In this document: in pieces, positions 49,810-59,278 of the stretch
Layout: each line of letters begins with the position of its first letter
How positions within the stretch are numbered: position 1 is the first letter of the stretch
Source: Pseudonocardia oceani
GTDB taxonomy: Bacteria > Actinomycetota > Actinomycetes > Mycobacteriales > Pseudonocardiaceae
Assembly (NCBI RefSeq): GCF_019263585.2
Contig: NZ_JADQDF010000001.1
Coordinates: 2,914,001-2,978,000 of the forward strand
Length of the DNA stretch: 64,000 nucleotides
Direction: 5' to 3'
Notes under the pieces: model-generated
The model's input: the letters and a program-made list of their open reading frames with translations, nothing else
What the model was told of the DNA's origin: nothing
Database searches by the model: none
Position numbers and translations under genes: made by a program

Positions 49810-50991
49810 TCAGCCGGGCAGCCGGACGGGCATCAGCAGGTGCAGGTATCCGGGAACGGGGTCGGCGACCGCGGTGTCGCCGGCGCCATCATCACCCGCT
49901 GCGCCGCCCGGCGCCGGGACGGGGCGGACGAGCGCGGGCCGGTTGGGCGTGGTGAACGTCAGCTGGGCCCGGTCGGTGTGCAGCGCACCGAGCGAGTCGA
50001 GCAGGTAGCCCGGGTTGAACGCGATCGTCAGCGGGGCGCCGTCGAGCTCGCAGGGGAGCTCCTCCTCGGCGCTGCCGACGTCATCGCCACCCGCGGCCAG
50101 GCGCAGCCCGTCCTCGCCGAACTCCATGCGGACCTGGGCGACGCGGTCGGTGACGAGCGCGACGCGCTTGATCGCCTCCACCAGCCCCGCCACGCCGACG
50201 ACCGCCGCGCTCGTGTGCTCGGCCGGGATCAGCTGGCGGAAGCGCGGGAACTCGGCGTCGAGCAGGCGGGTGGTGGCGCGCCGCCCGGCGCCGGTGATGC
50301 CGAGCATCCCGTCGCCCGCCGACAGCGAGATCTCCACGCGGCCCGCACCGGCCAGCGACTTCGCGACGTCCGACAGCGTCTTGGCCGGGATCAGCACCGC
50401 GACGGAGCCGGCGGCCAGGTCCTCGCCCGGGTTCCACTCGAGCTCGCGAACGGCCAGCCGGAAGCGGTCGGTGGCCGCGAGCGTCAGCCGGCTGCCCTCG
50501 ATCTCCAGCCGGATGCCGGTGAGCATCGGGAGCGTGTCGTCGCGGCCCGCGGCGACGGCGACCTGCGCGACCGCCTCGGCGAGCTGGTCGCCTGCGACGG
50601 TGCCGGCGTGCTGGGGCATGGCGGGCAGCTGCGGGTAGTCCTCGACCGGCATCGTCGGGAGGCTGAACCGGCTGTTGCCGCAGTTGATCGTGGCGCGCGC
50701 GCCGTCGACGACGAGGTCGACCGGCTTCGAGGGCAGCGCCCGGGTGATGTCGGCCAGGAGGCGGCCGGAGACCAGGACGCGCCCGGGATCGCCGATCGTG
50801 GCGTCGAGCTCGACGCGGGCGGAGGTCTCGTAGTCGAACCCCGACACGGTGAGCCGGTCGCCGTCGTCGCCCCCGCTGACCGCCTCGACCAGGACCCCGC
50901 CGAGCACGGGGACCGGCGGCCGCGCCGGGAGGCTGCGCGCCACCCACGCGGCGGCGTCGGCCAGGACGTCGCGTTCGACCCGGAACTTCAT
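49810..50991 (-). CDS. dnaN: DNA polymerase III beta subunit (sliding clamp)
   Basis: 393 residues, ATG start. Three clamp domains; N-terminal [22 protein letters not shown], middle [14 protein letters not shown], and the C-terminal end [15 protein letters not shown], where LMPVRLPG is the conserved end. An Ala/Gly/Asp-rich insert is present before the last strand. It tethers polymerase III to DNA. It starts 796 bases from the dnaA stop, across oriC. Confidence 0.97.
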   Translation of the reverse strand: MKFRVERDVLADAAAWVARSLPARPPVPVLGGVLVEAVSGGDDGDRLTVSGFDYETSARVELDATIGDPGRVLVSGRLLADITRALPSKPVDLVVDGARATINCGNSRFSLPTMPVEDYPQLPAMPQHAGTVAGDQLAEAVAQVAVAAGRDDTLPMLTGIRLEIEGSRLTLAATDRFRLAVRELEWNPGEDLAAGSVAVLIPAKTLSDVAKSLAGAGRVEISLSAGDGMLGITGAGRRATTRLLDAEFPRFRQLIPAEHTSAAVVGVAGLVEAIKRVALVTDRVAQVRMEFGEDGLRLAAGGDDVGSAEEELPCELDGAPLTIAFNPGYLLDSLGALHTDRAQLTFTTPNRPALVRPVPAPGGAAGDDGAGDTAVADPVPGYLHLLMPVRLPG

Positions 50992-51511
50992 GACGGGGAC
51001 CTCTCGCGGGCGGGGCAGGACTCACCGGTCGTCGGGGAGCCGGGAGGACCACCACCGTAGAGCCTCCCGGCTGCGGGTGTCATCCCGCCCGAGAGGGGCG
51101 CGACGGGCCCGTCCGGGTCTCCGTCCACACACTCGTTCTTCTTGTAGTTCCAGGAGAAGAGAGAACCAGCAGTAGTACTCACACCTGTGTGTTGTGTGGA
51201 TGGAGCCCGTCGTCGCAGGTGGTGGGGCGTGGCGTCCTGTGGATCCACGGGTGGGACGGACGGTGCACGGATCGGGCGGTCGGTGGATGGACGCCTGCGG
51301 CCCCCGGTTGTCCCCCGGCCGGCCACCGGTTGTCCACCGTTTCCGGGGCGTCCGTCCACCGGTCCCCGCACGTCGATCCACAGAGTTGTCCCCAGATGTG
51401 GGTGAAAAGAGCGTGCGCGTCAGAACGCACGGCGACGGGTTCGTCGCGCTCGGCGTGGTTCCGGCGGAGGCGAGAACTCACAGACTTCCCGCCCGTCCCA
51501 CGCGGAGAACG

Positions 51512-51536
51512 GAGCGTGAGCATCTTCGTCACGCTC
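51512..51536. other. Stem-loop in the oriC/dnaA side of the gap
   Basis: Eight perfect pairs (GAGCGTGA with TCACGCTC) around nine bases. No T-run. Could be structural in the origin or part of an unrecognised transcript. Confidence 0.4.
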
Positions 51537-51739
51537 AGTGCGTGATCGACACGCCGGAGGGCGCCGGACGACGGAGGCGGAACGGTGGGCGGTCGGCCGG
51601 ATCCGGTGTCCGGCGCGGCCGGCGCGCGTCGCGGGACGGCGTGGCGGGCCCGTGCCGCTCCCCGACGGCGGCTCCGTGCCCGGGCGCCGGAGCGCACGAC
51701 GGGGCCGCGGCACATCTCGGGCCGATCACGGGAAACGCG

Positions 51740-51763
51740 GCGCACCGCGGGAGAACGGTGCGC
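51740..51763 (-). terminator. Candidate dnaA terminator hairpin
   Basis: GCGCACCG pairs exactly with CGGTGCGC around an eight-base loop, 24 bases past the dnaA stop in the direction of dnaA transcription. No T-run. Confidence 0.5.
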
Positions 51764-51787
51764 GGGAACGCACGACGGGAGGAGACG

Positions 51788-53560
51788 TCAGTGGCGCGCG
51801 CGCTGCTTGATGCGTGCGGTGAGCTCCTGCACCTGTTCGAAGGTCTTCCGGCGCTGCGCGATCTCGTTGCGGATCTTCTTGTCCGCGTGCATGACCGTGG
51901 TGTGGTCGCGGCCGCCGAACGTCTGCCCGATGCGGGGCAGCGACAGGTCGGTCAGCTCGCGGCACAGGTACATGGCGATCTGGCGGCTCTGCGCGAGCGC
52001 CTTCGTCTTCCCCGGCCCGCACAGCTCGTCCATGGTGACGCCGAAGAACTCGGCGGTGACGCCCATGATCGTGGAGGCGGTGATCTCGGAGGCCCCGGAG
52101 TCGGGGATGAGGTCGCGCAGCACGATCTCGGCGAGCTGGGTGTCGACGGGCTGGCGGTTGAGCGACGCGAACGCCGTGACCCGGATCAGCGCGCCCTCGA
52201 GCTCGCGGATGTTGCGCTCGATGCGCTCGGCGATGAAGGAGAGGACGTCGTCGGGCACGGCCAGCCGGTCCTGGGCCGCCTTCTTGCGCAGGATCGCGAT
52301 GCGCGTCTCCAGCTCGGGCGGCTGGATGTCGGTGATGAGGCCCCACTCGAACCGCGTGCGCATCCGGTCCTCGAGGGTCTCGAGGCGCTTGGGCGGGCGG
52401 TCGGAGGACACGACGATCTGCTTGTTGGCGTTGTGGAGGGTGTTGAAGGTGTGGAAGAACTCCTCCTGCGTCCCCTCCTTGCCCTCGAGGAACTGGATGT
52501 CGTCGACCAGCAGCACGTCGACGTCGCGGTAGCGGCGCTGGAACGCCACCTTGCGGTCGTCGCGCAGCGAGTTGATGAAGTCGTTCGTGAACTCCTCGGT
52601 GCTGACGTACCGCACCCGCATCCCGGGGAACAGCCGCTGCGCGTAGTGCCCCACGGCGTGCAGCAGGTGCGTCTTGCCCAGCCCCGAGTCGCCCCAGATG
52701 AACAGCGGGTTGTACGCCCGCGCCGGCTGCTCGGCCACGGCGACGGCCGCGGCGTGGCTGAAGCGGTTGGACGCCCCGATGACGAACGTGTCGAAGATGT
52801 ACTTCTCGTTGAGCCGCGACTGCGAGCGCGGCGCGGCGCTCGGCTCGGCGGCCGGCGGCGCGGAGTAGGTGGGCCACACGTCGGCGCGGCCATCGCCGAT
52901 GCGGCCGTCGGGCATGCGCCCGTCCGACATACGGCCGTCCGACAGCGCGGCGTCGTCGCGGCGGGCCGGCGGGTCGACCGCGAGCGGCGGGCCGGGGCGG
53001 GAGCCGGGGCCGTCGCCCTGGAGGCCGGGGCCGCCGTGGGAGTCGAAGCCCGGCGCGCGGACGGGCAGCGGGCCGGTGCCGTCGGGGCCGTGCCCGTCGC
53101 GGCGGCCGTCGCCGTCGTGCCCGTCGGCGCCGGGTCCGGCGAACCCCCGTCCGTCGAACCCCCGGTCGCCGCCGCGACCGTCGGGGCGCTCGGAGCGGAG
53201 GTCGGAGCGGTGGTCGTGGTGCGGGCCGCCGTCGCGGCCGGGCGGGTCGGGCACCTCGGTGCCGCCGGAGGCCGCGGAGGCGTCGACGACCACGGCGAGG
53301 TTGACGGTGACGCCGAGGTGACGGCCCAGCGCGTCGCTGATCGGCTGGCGCAGCACCCGTTCGATCGCGTTCTTGGCGAACTCGCTGGGCGCGGCCAGCA
53401 GCGCTGTGCCGTCGATGAGGCCCAGCGGACGGGTCAGCCGGAGGAACGCGCGCTGCTGCGACGAGAGCGCCTGCAGGGAGTTGGGGCCGCCCGCGGCGCC
53501 GGAGAGGTCGGCGATGACGCGGTTCCAGACCTGTCCGAGGTCGCCTGGCTGATCCGCCAC
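51788..53560 (-). CDS. dnaA: Chromosomal replication initiator DnaA
   Basis: 590 residues from the GTG at 53560, preceded by GGGAGGGG; a longer reading to 53866 lacks homology. Domain I to about 110; a long Gly/Asp/Pro-rich domain II with DGRM/DGRI repeats ([16 protein letters not shown]) to about 250; AAA+ domain with Walker A GDSGLGKT at about 290 and Walker [15 protein letters not shown]; domain IV with [16 protein letters not shown]. Initiates replication at the adjacent oriC. A perfect DnaA box lies 64 bases upstream, suggesting autoregulation. Confidence 0.97.
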   Translation of the reverse strand: MADQPGDLGQVWNRVIADLSGAAGGPNSLQALSSQQRAFLRLTRPLGLIDGTALLAAPSEFAKNAIERVLRQPISDALGRHLGVTVNLAVVVDASAASGGTEVPDPPGRDGGPHHDHRSDLRSERPDGRGGDRGFDGRGFAGPGADGHDGDGRRDGHGPDGTGPLPVRAPGFDSHGGPGLQGDGPGSRPGPPLAVDPPARRDDAALSDGRMSDGRMPDGRIGDGRADVWPTYSAPPAAEPSAAPRSQSRLNEKYIFDTFVIGASNRFSHAAAVAVAEQPARAYNPLFIWGDSGLGKTHLLHAVGHYAQRLFPGMRVRYVSTEEFTNDFINSLRDDRKVAFQRRYRDVDVLLVDDIQFLEGKEGTQEEFFHTFNTLHNANKQIVVSSDRPPKRLETLEDRMRTRFEWGLITDIQPPELETRIAILRKKAAQDRLAVPDDVLSFIAERIERNIRELEGALIRVTAFASLNRQPVDTQLAEIVLRDLIPDSGASEITASTIMGVTAEFFGVTMDELCGPGKTKALAQSRQIAMYLCRELTDLSLPRIGQTFGGRDHTTVMHADKKIRNEIAQRRKTFEQVQELTARIKQRARH

Positions 53561-53623
53561 GCCGGCTCCCCTCCCGGTACTCGATCCAGATGGCCTCGCA
53601 GGCCGGCCGGGGCATCCCCAGAC

Positions 53624-53632
53624 TTGTCCACA
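53624..53632 (+). promoter_or_regulatory. Perfect DnaA box upstream of dnaA
   Basis: TTGTCCACA at 53624-53632 in the dnaA-rpmH gap, 64 bases before the dnaA start, followed by CCTGTGTG. It is the single exact consensus box in that gap. Confidence 0.7.
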
Positions 53633-53808
53633 CCTGTGTGCAGGACCGTACGCGGGCCTGCAGGAGCGAACTCCCGCGGCCCGTGTGTTCCCGCTCGGGT
53701 GCGATCGATCCCCCCGGATCGAACTGTGAGGGGGCAACCTAACAACACCGTCCTCCTGCCACAACCCGCTCCCGCGGCGCGACCGGCGACGGGGTGACCC
53801 GGGGTGGT

Positions 53809-53838
53809 TTGACCCTCCTCGACGGGGCTGCGTACCCT
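53809..53838 (+). promoter_or_regulatory. rpmH promoter (TTGACC - 18 bp - TACCCT)
   Basis: Good sigma-70-type -35 TTGACC at 53809-53814 and -10 TACCCT at 53833-53838, 18 bases apart, 127 bases before the rpmH start. It should drive rpmH-rnpA and further genes. Confidence 0.6.
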
Positions 53839-53964
53839 GGTCGAAGGAGTGCCGCAGGTTGGGCACCGCATGCAGTCACACCGTTCCGATCTACCAGGCG
53901 GACGGCGGACGCGTCCCCCCCCCGGGTGCCGCCCTCGTCGCGCCATCGAGCAGGAGAACCGACC

Positions 53965-54108
53965 GTGAGCAAGGGCAAGCGCACCTTCCAGCCGAACAAC
54001 CGCCGCCGCTCGCGCACGCACGGCTTCCGGCTGCGCATGCGCACCCGCGCCGGCCGCGCGATCCTCGCAGCTCGTCGCGGCAAGGGCCGCGACAAGCTCT
54101 CGGCCTGA
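53965..54108 (+). CDS. rpmH: 50S ribosomal protein L34
   Basis: 47 residues from a GTG with AGGAGAA upstream. The sequence is the typical short, basic L34: [20 protein letters not shown], then [18 protein letters not shown]. Divergent from dnaA, the usual arrangement at bacterial origins. Confidence 0.98.
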   Translation: MSKGKRTFQPNNRRRSRTHGFRLRMRTRAGRAILAARRGKGRDKLSA

Positions 54109-54121
54109 TCCGGCCCCGCCG

Positions 54122-54499
54122 GTGCTACCGGCCGCATCCCGTCTGACGAGGGCCGAGGAGTTCGCCTCGGTCATCCGTCGTGGACGGCGCAGCGGCCGGA
54201 GCCGGCTGGTCGTCCACCTGCAGATCGTGGGAGACACCGGGGCCCCGCCGCGCGCGGGTCTCGTCGTGAGTCGTGCCGTGGGAGGTGCCGTCGTGCGCCA
54301 CCGCGTGTCCCGGCGCCTCCGCCACCTCCTCGTACCCCGGCTGGCCTCGCTGCCCGCCGGGGCGTGCGTCGTGGTGCGGGCCCTCCCTCCTGCGGCCGCG
54401 GCCACCTCTGCGGAGCTCGGCTCCGACCTCGACGCGAGCCTGCGCGGTGCGCTGCGCAAGCTCCCGGCGCGTCCGGTGACCACGGGCGGCGCGCCGTGA
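54122..54499 (+). CDS. rnpA: Ribonuclease P protein component
   Basis: 125 residues from a GTG. RNase P protein features: SRLTRAEEFASVIRRGRRSG, GLVVSRAVGGAVVRHRVSRRLRHLL (the RNR-like basic helix). Binds the RNase P RNA to mature tRNA 5' ends. It starts 13 bases after rpmH; its stop overlaps yidD by four bases. Confidence 0.96.
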   Translation: MLPAASRLTRAEEFASVIRRGRRSGRSRLVVHLQIVGDTGAPPRAGLVVSRAVGGAVVRHRVSRRLRHLLVPRLASLPAGACVVVRALPPAAAATSAELGSDLDASLRGALRKLPARPVTTGGAP

Positions 54500-54756
54500 C
54501 CGCCTCCCGGGCGGCCCGGCCGCTGATCGCCCTGCTGCGCGGCTACCAGACCTACGTCTCCCCCGCGTTCCCCCCCGTGTGCCGCTTCTACCCCACCTGC
54601 AGCAGCTACGCCGTCAAGGCGCTGCAGGTGCACGGGGCGCTGCGCGGTTCCTGGCTCACGCTCCGGCGCCTGCTCAAGTGCGCGCCGTGGCACCCTGGCG
54701 GTATCGACCTGGTTCCGGCCCGACCGAACCACCACGAGGAGCAAGCGCCGTGCTGA
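54496..54756 (+). CDS. yidD: Membrane protein insertion efficiency factor YidD
   Basis: 86 residues from a GTG. Contains LLRGYQTYVSPAFPPVCRFYPTCSSYA with the conserved cysteines and a C-terminal CAPWHPGGIDLVP. A small membrane-associated helper of YidC. Overlaps rnpA by four bases and yidC by seven. Confidence 0.95.
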   Translation: MTASRAARPLIALLRGYQTYVSPAFPPVCRFYPTCSSYAVKALQVHGALRGSWLTLRRLLKCAPWHPGGIDLVPARPNHHEEQAPC

Positions 54757-55970
54757 ACTTCATCTACTACCCGGTCTCCTTCATCCTGTGGGCCTGGCAC
54801 AAGGTGTTCGGAGCCGTTCTCGGCGCGGACAACGGCATCGCCTGGGCGCTGTCGGTCGTCTTCCTCGTCTTCACGCTCCGCGCGATCCTGTACAAGCCGT
54901 TCGTCAGCCAGGTCCGCTCCATGCGCAAGATGCAGGAGTTCCAGCCGGAGATCGCGAAGCTCCGCAAGAAGTACGGCAACGACCGGCAGAAGCAGGCCGA
55001 GGAGATGCAGAAGCTCCAGAAGGAGCACGGCGTCAACCCGCTGGCCGGCTGCCTCCCGGTGCTCGTGCAGGTCCCGGTGTTCATCGGCCTGTTCCAGGTG
55101 CTGCGCAACTTCACGCTCTACAACGGCGACGGGTCGCTGCGCACCGAGAACTACTTCTTCGGCCAGGAGGAGGTCAACTCCTTCCTGCGGGCCGACTTCC
55201 TCGGCGCGAAGCTGGGCAACTGGCCGCTGCAGGAGTGGAACGCACCGGGCACGCTCGAGACCGCGGGCACCTCGCTGGTGCAGATGCTCGTCGTCATGAT
55301 CCCGCTGATGATCATGGCGGGCATCTTCACGCACATCACGGCGCGGCACTCGGTGGCCCGCCAGACCGCGGCGCAGGGCGAGAACCCGCAGACCGCGATC
55401 ATGAACAAGCTGATGCTCTACGTCTTCCCCATCGGCGTGGTCGTCGGTGCGCCGTTCCTCCCGCTCGCCGTGCTCCTCTACTGGGTGTCCAACAACCTGT
55501 GGACCCTGGGCCAGCAGTACGTCGTCTACAGGCGGATCGACGTCGAGGAGACGGCGAAGCGTGAGCAGGCCGTCGTCGAGCGCACCGCCCGCGCCCCCAA
55601 GCCGGGGCAGAAGCCGGTGCGCCCCGAGACCGCCGCCGTCGAGGCCCCCGAGAAGACGCCCGGCGCCAAGCCCGTCCTGCGCAAGCAGGCCGCGGCCGGC
55701 AAGGGCGGCGCCGCGAACGGCGCCACCGCGGGGAGCAGCAACGGCAACGGCTCGGCGAACGGCAGCGCCAACGGCAGCAGCGCCACGAACGGCAGCAGCG
55801 CGGCGAACGGCAGCAGCGCGGCGAACGGCAGCAGCGCGGCGAACGGCAGCACGGCGAACGGCAGCACGGCGAACGGCAGCACGGCGGGCGCGAGCTCGCC
55901 GGGCGCCGCCGCGCGCCGCGGCGGCGGCGGGTCCCGTCCGCCCGCGCGCCGCAACCGCAAGCGCCGCTGA
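54750..55970 (+). CDS. yidC: YidC membrane protein insertase with Asn/Gly/Ser/Ala tail
   Basis: 406 residues from a GTG. Gram-positive/actinobacterial YidC: FIYYPVSFILWAWHKVFGAVL near the start, ILYKPFVSQVRSMRKMQEFQPE, NPLAGCLPVLVQVPVFIGLFQVL, and the last core helix LAVLLYWVSNNLWTLGQQYVV. The basic C-terminal tail (about 270-406) contains SSAANGSS and TANGST repeats and ends RPPARRNRKRR. It inserts and folds membrane proteins, with SecYEG or alone. Confidence 0.96.
   Translation: MLNFIYYPVSFILWAWHKVFGAVLGADNGIAWALSVVFLVFTLRAILYKPFVSQVRSMRKMQEFQPEIAKLRKKYGNDRQKQAEEMQKLQKEHGVNPLAGCLPVLVQVPVFIGLFQVLRNFTLYNGDGSLRTENYFFGQEEVNSFLRADFLGAKLGNWPLQEWNAPGTLETAGTSLVQMLVVMIPLMIMAGIFTHITARHSVARQTAAQGENPQTAIMNKLMLYVFPIGVVVGAPFLPLAVLLYWVSNNLWTLGQQYVVYRRIDVEETAKREQAVVERTARAPKPGQKPVRPETAAVEAPEKTPGAKPVLRKQAAAGKGGAANGATAGSSNGNGSANGSANGSSATNGSSAANGSSAANGSSAANGSTANGSTANGSTAGASSPGAAARRGGGGSRPPARRNRKRR
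55757..55886 (+). repeat. Tandem coding repeat in the yidC tail
   Basis: Three copies of an 18-base unit (NGSSAA) and three of a 15-base unit (NGSTA) after two irregular units. Likely prone to length change. Confidence 0.85.
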
Positions 55971-56067
55971 CCCACGAACCACCGGTGGCCGCCCGCGTCG
56001 GCGGTCGCTGCGGTGGTGCCCGGGACCGTCCGGGCACCACCGGCCCATCTCGGAGAGGAGACGCACC

Positions 56068-56604
56068 GTGCCCCAGACTGCGCAGGACGGGACGACCGAG
56101 GACACCGCTTCCGGACCGCCGAAGGCGGCCACCACGGCGGAGGACCAGCTCGTCCGCGAGGGCGACATCGCCGGTGACTACCTGGAGCGCCTGCTCGACG
56201 TCCTCGACTTCGACGGCGACATCGACCTCGACGTCGAGGCCGGCCGGGCGATCGTGAGCATCGACGGCGGCGAGGACCTCAACAAGCTCGTCGGCGACCG
56301 CGGTGCCGTCCTCGAGGCGCTGCAGGAACTGACCCGCCTGGCGGTGCAGCAGGAGTCGGGCAACCGCAGCCGCCTCATGCTCGACATCGCCGGGTGGCGC
56401 CAGGGCCGTCGCGACGAGCTCACCGAGATCGGCACCCGTACGGCGAAGGAGGTCCTGGAGTCGGGCGAGTCGGCCCGCCTCCGGCCGATGACGCCGTTCG
56501 AGCGCAAGGTCGTGCACGACGCCGTCGCCCGCGTGAAGGGTGTGTCGAGCGAGAGCGAGGGCGAGGAGCCGCGTCGGCAGGTCGTCGTCTTCCGCAATGG
56601 CTGA
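56068..56604 (+). CDS. khpB: KhpB/Jag-type R3H and KH domain RNA-binding protein
   Basis: 178 residues from a GTG with GAGAGGAG upstream. The KH domain is at about 40-115 ([31 protein letters not shown]) and the R3H motif at about 117-165 ([36 protein letters not shown]). It binds RNA; in firmicutes it acts with KhpA in division control. The jag N-terminal domain is missing, as in actinobacteria. Eight-base overlap with rsmG. Confidence 0.92.
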   Translation: MPQTAQDGTTEDTASGPPKAATTAEDQLVREGDIAGDYLERLLDVLDFDGDIDLDVEAGRAIVSIDGGEDLNKLVGDRGAVLEALQELTRLAVQQESGNRSRLMLDIAGWRQGRRDELTEIGTRTAKEVLESGESARLRPMTPFERKVVHDAVARVKGVSSESEGEEPRRQVVVFRNG

Positions 56605-57274
56605 CGTCGATCTCGTGGTCGACCCGGCGGTCGCCGAGCGCGTGTTCGGCGACCGCCTCCCGCTGGCCCGGCGCTACGCCGAGCACCTCGTCACCACCGG
56701 CGTCGAGCGCGGCCTGATCGGGCCGCGCGAGGCGCCGCGCATCTGGGAGCGGCACGTCCTCAACTGCGCGGTCGTCGCGGAACTCCTGCCGGACGGCGCC
56801 CGTCTGGTGGACGTGGGTTCGGGTGCCGGCCTCCCCGGGATACCGTTGGTGCTGGCCCGGCCTGATCTGCAGGTCGCCCTCGTCGAACCCCTCGCCCGCC
56901 GGGTGGAGTGGCTCGAGGAGGTCGTGGCCGATCTCGGGATCGACGTCCGCGTCGACCGGGGCCGGGCCGAGGAGACCGCCGTGCGGCGGCGATGGGAGGG
57001 GGCCGACGTGGTGACCGCCCGTGCCGTCGCGCCGCTCCACCGCCTCGCGGGCTGGGCGCTCCCGCTCCTGCGCACCGGCGGACGGGTGCTGGCACTGAAG
57101 GGCGCCTCGGCTGCCGAGGAGATCGCGCGCGACGCCGTCGCCGTCCGCAAGCTCGGGGGCGGCGACCCGGAGATCGTGCAGTGCGGCGCCGGTGCTGTCG
57201 ATCCGCCCACCACGGTCGTCGTGGTCGAGCGGCTGCGCGGGACCGGGCGCCCGGCCCGACGGAACAGACGATGA
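56597..57274 (+). CDS. rsmG: 16S rRNA (guanine527-N7)-methyltransferase RsmG
   Basis: 225 residues, ATG overlapping the khpB stop. Methyltransferase motif [23 protein letters not shown] and [18 protein letters not shown], a typical RsmG block. It uses SAM to methylate G527 of 16S rRNA, a position linked to streptomycin sensitivity. Next gene is parA, 25 bases downstream. Confidence 0.95.
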   Translation: MADVDLVVDPAVAERVFGDRLPLARRYAEHLVTTGVERGLIGPREAPRIWERHVLNCAVVAELLPDGARLVDVGSGAGLPGIPLVLARPDLQVALVEPLARRVEWLEEVVADLGIDVRVDRGRAEETAVRRRWEGADVVTARAVAPLHRLAGWALPLLRTGGRVLALKGASAAEEIARDAVAVRKLGGGDPEIVQCGAGAVDPPTTVVVVERLRGTGRPARRNRR

Positions 57275-57299
57275 CAGCCGGAGTCGGCGAGGAGGGTTC

Positions 57300-58223
57300 G
57301 TGCGCTTGACCGAGCAGCATGTTTCACGTGAAACACCCGAGTGGACGCCGATCGCCGAGGAGGCGGAACGGGCGGCCCGGGTGCTGCACCCGGACCGCCA
57401 CGGCATGCCGCGCCCGGTGCACCGACGCGTCATGACGGTCGCCAACCAGAAGGGCGGCGTCGGCAAGACGACGAGCACGGTCAACCTGGCCGCGGCGCTC
57501 GCGATGCACGGCGTGCGCGTGCTGGTGATCGACCTCGACCCGCAGGGCAACGCCTCCACCGCGCTCGGCGTCGAGCACCGGCTCGGCACGCCGTCGGTGT
57601 ACGAGGCGCTGCTCGGGGAGATCCGGCTCGCGGAGGCCGCCGTCGCGAGCACCGCGTCGCCCAACCTGCTGTGCGTCCCGGCCACGATCGACCTCGCCGG
57701 CGCGGAGATCGAGCTCGTCAGCATGGTGGCCCGGGAGCAGCGGCTGAAGCAGGCCCTCTCCCCCGAGGCGCTCGACGAGCTCGACGTCGACTACGTCCTC
57801 ATCGACTGCCCGCCCTCGCTCGGCCTGCTCACCGTCAACGCGCTCGTCGCCGCCGACGAGGTGCTCATCCCCATCCAGTGCGAGTACTACGCGCTCGAGG
57901 GGCTCGGGCAGCTGCTGAGCAACATCGACCTCGTCCGCGCACACCTCAACACCGATCTGCACGTCTCCACGATCCTGCTGACGATGTACGACGGCCGCAC
58001 GAAGCTGGCCGACCAGGTCACCACGGAGGTGCGGACGCACTTCGGGCCGACCGTCCTGCGCACCGTCATCCCGCGCAGCGTCAAGGTCTCCGAGGCGCCG
58101 GGCTACAGCCAGACCGTGCTCGCCTACGACCCCGGTTCACGCGGGGCCATGAGCTACGTCGATGCCGCCCGCGAGATCGCCGAGCGCGGCGCGAGCGGTC
58201 GCATCCGGACCGACGGGCGGTAG
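57300..58223 (+). CDS. parA: Chromosome partitioning ATPase ParA
   Basis: 307 residues from the GTG at 57300 with CGAGGAGGG upstream. Residues 8-12 are VSRET, encoded by a parS site. Deviant Walker A KGGVGKTT at 51-58, Walker A' DLDPQGNA and VLIDCPPSLGLLTVNAL, as in ParA/Soj. It moves ParB-bound origin regions and works with polar organisers. Coupled to parB by a three-base gap. Confidence 0.97.
   Translation: MRLTEQHVSRETPEWTPIAEEAERAARVLHPDRHGMPRPVHRRVMTVANQKGGVGKTTSTVNLAAALAMHGVRVLVIDLDPQGNASTALGVEHRLGTPSVYEALLGEIRLAEAAVASTASPNLLCVPATIDLAGAEIELVSMVAREQRLKQALSPEALDELDVDYVLIDCPPSLGLLTVNALVAADEVLIPIQCEYYALEGLGQLLSNIDLVRAHLNTDLHVSTILLTMYDGRTKLADQVTTEVRTHFGPTVLRTVIPRSVKVSEAPGYSQTVLAYDPGSRGAMSYVDAAREIAERGASGRIRTDGR
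57320..57335. promoter_or_regulatory. parS site inside parA
   Basis: Perfect TGTTTCACGTGAAACA, which encodes HVSRET near the parA N-terminus. Binding site for ParB. Confidence 0.95.
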
Positions 58224-58226
58224 ACC

Positions 58227-59240
58227 GTGGCCGAGCGGAAGACCCCGGAGCGCAAGGGCGGGCTGGGCCGGGGGTTGGCCGCGCTGATCCCCACGGGCCC
58301 GGCCGCTCCCCCGCCGGGACCCGGCGACACCTCGCTGCGCACGCGCGAGGAGCTCCACTCCGAGTGGCGGGGTCCCGATCCCGACGACCGACGCCCCGCT
58401 GCGCCGTCCTCCGGCGACGACGGGCCCGGCGCCGTCGAGGGTGCGGAGTACCGCGAGATCGCCGTCGCGGCCATCCACCCCAACCCGCAGCAGCCGCGTA
58501 CGAGCTTCGACGAGGAGGCGCTCACCGAGCTGGAGCACTCCATCCGCGAGTTCGGGCTGCTGCAGCCCGTCGTGGTCCGCGAGGTCACCCCCGGCTCCTA
58601 CCAGCTCGTCATGGGCGAGCGCCGCTGGCGCGCCACCCAGCGCGCAGGGCTCCAGACCATTCCGGCGATCGTCCGCAGCACCGGCGACGACGTCATGCTC
58701 CGCGACGCGCTGCTGGAGAATATCCACCGCGTCCAGCTCAACCCGCTGGAGGAGGCGGCCGCGTACGAGCAGTTGCTCGCGGAGTTCGGCGTCACGCACA
58801 CCGAGCTGGCCGACCGCCTCGGCCGCAGCCGGCCCGTCGTCACCAACACGATCCGGCTGCTGCGGCTGCCGGTCTCGGTGCAGCGGCGTGTCGCGGCCGG
58901 CGTGCTCTCGGCCGGGCACGCCCGCGCGCTGCTCGGCCTCGATGACGCCGGGGCGCAGGAGGAGCTCGCCGCGCGGATCGTCGCGGAGGGGATGTCGGTG
59001 CGCGCCACCGAGGAGGCGGTCGTCCTCGCGCGCCGCGAGACGCCGACCGCCAAGCCGGTGCGCCGCCGACCGATGCAGGCGCCCGGTCTGCAGGACCTCG
59101 CCGAGCGACTGTCCGACACGTTCGACACGCGGGTGAAGGTCGAGCTGGGCCAGCGCAAGGGACGCATCGTCGTCGAGTTCGGCTCGGTCGAGGATCTGGA
59201 GCGGATCGCGACCCTCATGAACCCGGCTGCTCGCGAGTAG
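58227..59240 (+). CDS. parB: Chromosome partitioning protein ParB
   Basis: 337 residues from a GTG. N-terminal basic [16 protein letters not shown]-binding/ParB boxes ([29 protein letters not shown]), HTH region [21 protein letters not shown], and a C-terminal dimerisation domain. Loads on parS and spreads as a CTP-dependent clamp, recruiting SMC. Followed by two parS sites within 60 bases. Confidence 0.97.
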   Translation: MAERKTPERKGGLGRGLAALIPTGPAAPPPGPGDTSLRTREELHSEWRGPDPDDRRPAAPSSGDDGPGAVEGAEYREIAVAAIHPNPQQPRTSFDEEALTELEHSIREFGLLQPVVVREVTPGSYQLVMGERRWRATQRAGLQTIPAIVRSTGDDVMLRDALLENIHRVQLNPLEEAAAYEQLLAEFGVTHTELADRLGRSRPVVTNTIRLLRLPVSVQRRVAAGVLSAGHARALLGLDDAGAQEELAARIVAEGMSVRATEEAVVLARRETPTAKPVRRRPMQAPGLQDLAERLSDTFDTRVKVELGQRKGRIVVEFGSVEDLERIATLMNPAARE

Positions 59241-59251
59241 TCCGGCTCGCG

Positions 59252-59267
59252 TGTTTCACGTGAAACA
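59252..59267. promoter_or_regulatory. parS site after parB
   Basis: Perfect TGTTTCACGTGAAACA, 11 bases after the parB stop. Confidence 0.93.
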
Positions 59268-59278
59268 CGTTCCGCCAC

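Larger units (their letters stand above)
50992..51787. other. Replication origin oriC (dnaN-dnaA intergenic region)
   Basis: 796 bases without a convincing gene. DnaA-box-like 9-mers: CCGTCCACA at 51121, CCATCCACA (minus) at 51195, TTGTCCACC at 51330, CCGTCCACC at 51352, CGATCCACA at 51374, TTGTCCCCA at 51386, TTGTCCCCC at 51308. The stretch 51128-51200 is clearly poorer in G+C and could melt first. Hairpins at 51512-51536 and 51740-51763 lie toward dnaA. A CACACCTGTGTG 12-mer at 51180 recurs upstream of dnaA. Confidence 0.85.

Noticed and set aside
51194..53797. 867-residue plus-strand frame across oriC and dnaA
   Set aside because: Antisense of dnaA; no domains. The oriC part is non-coding by context.
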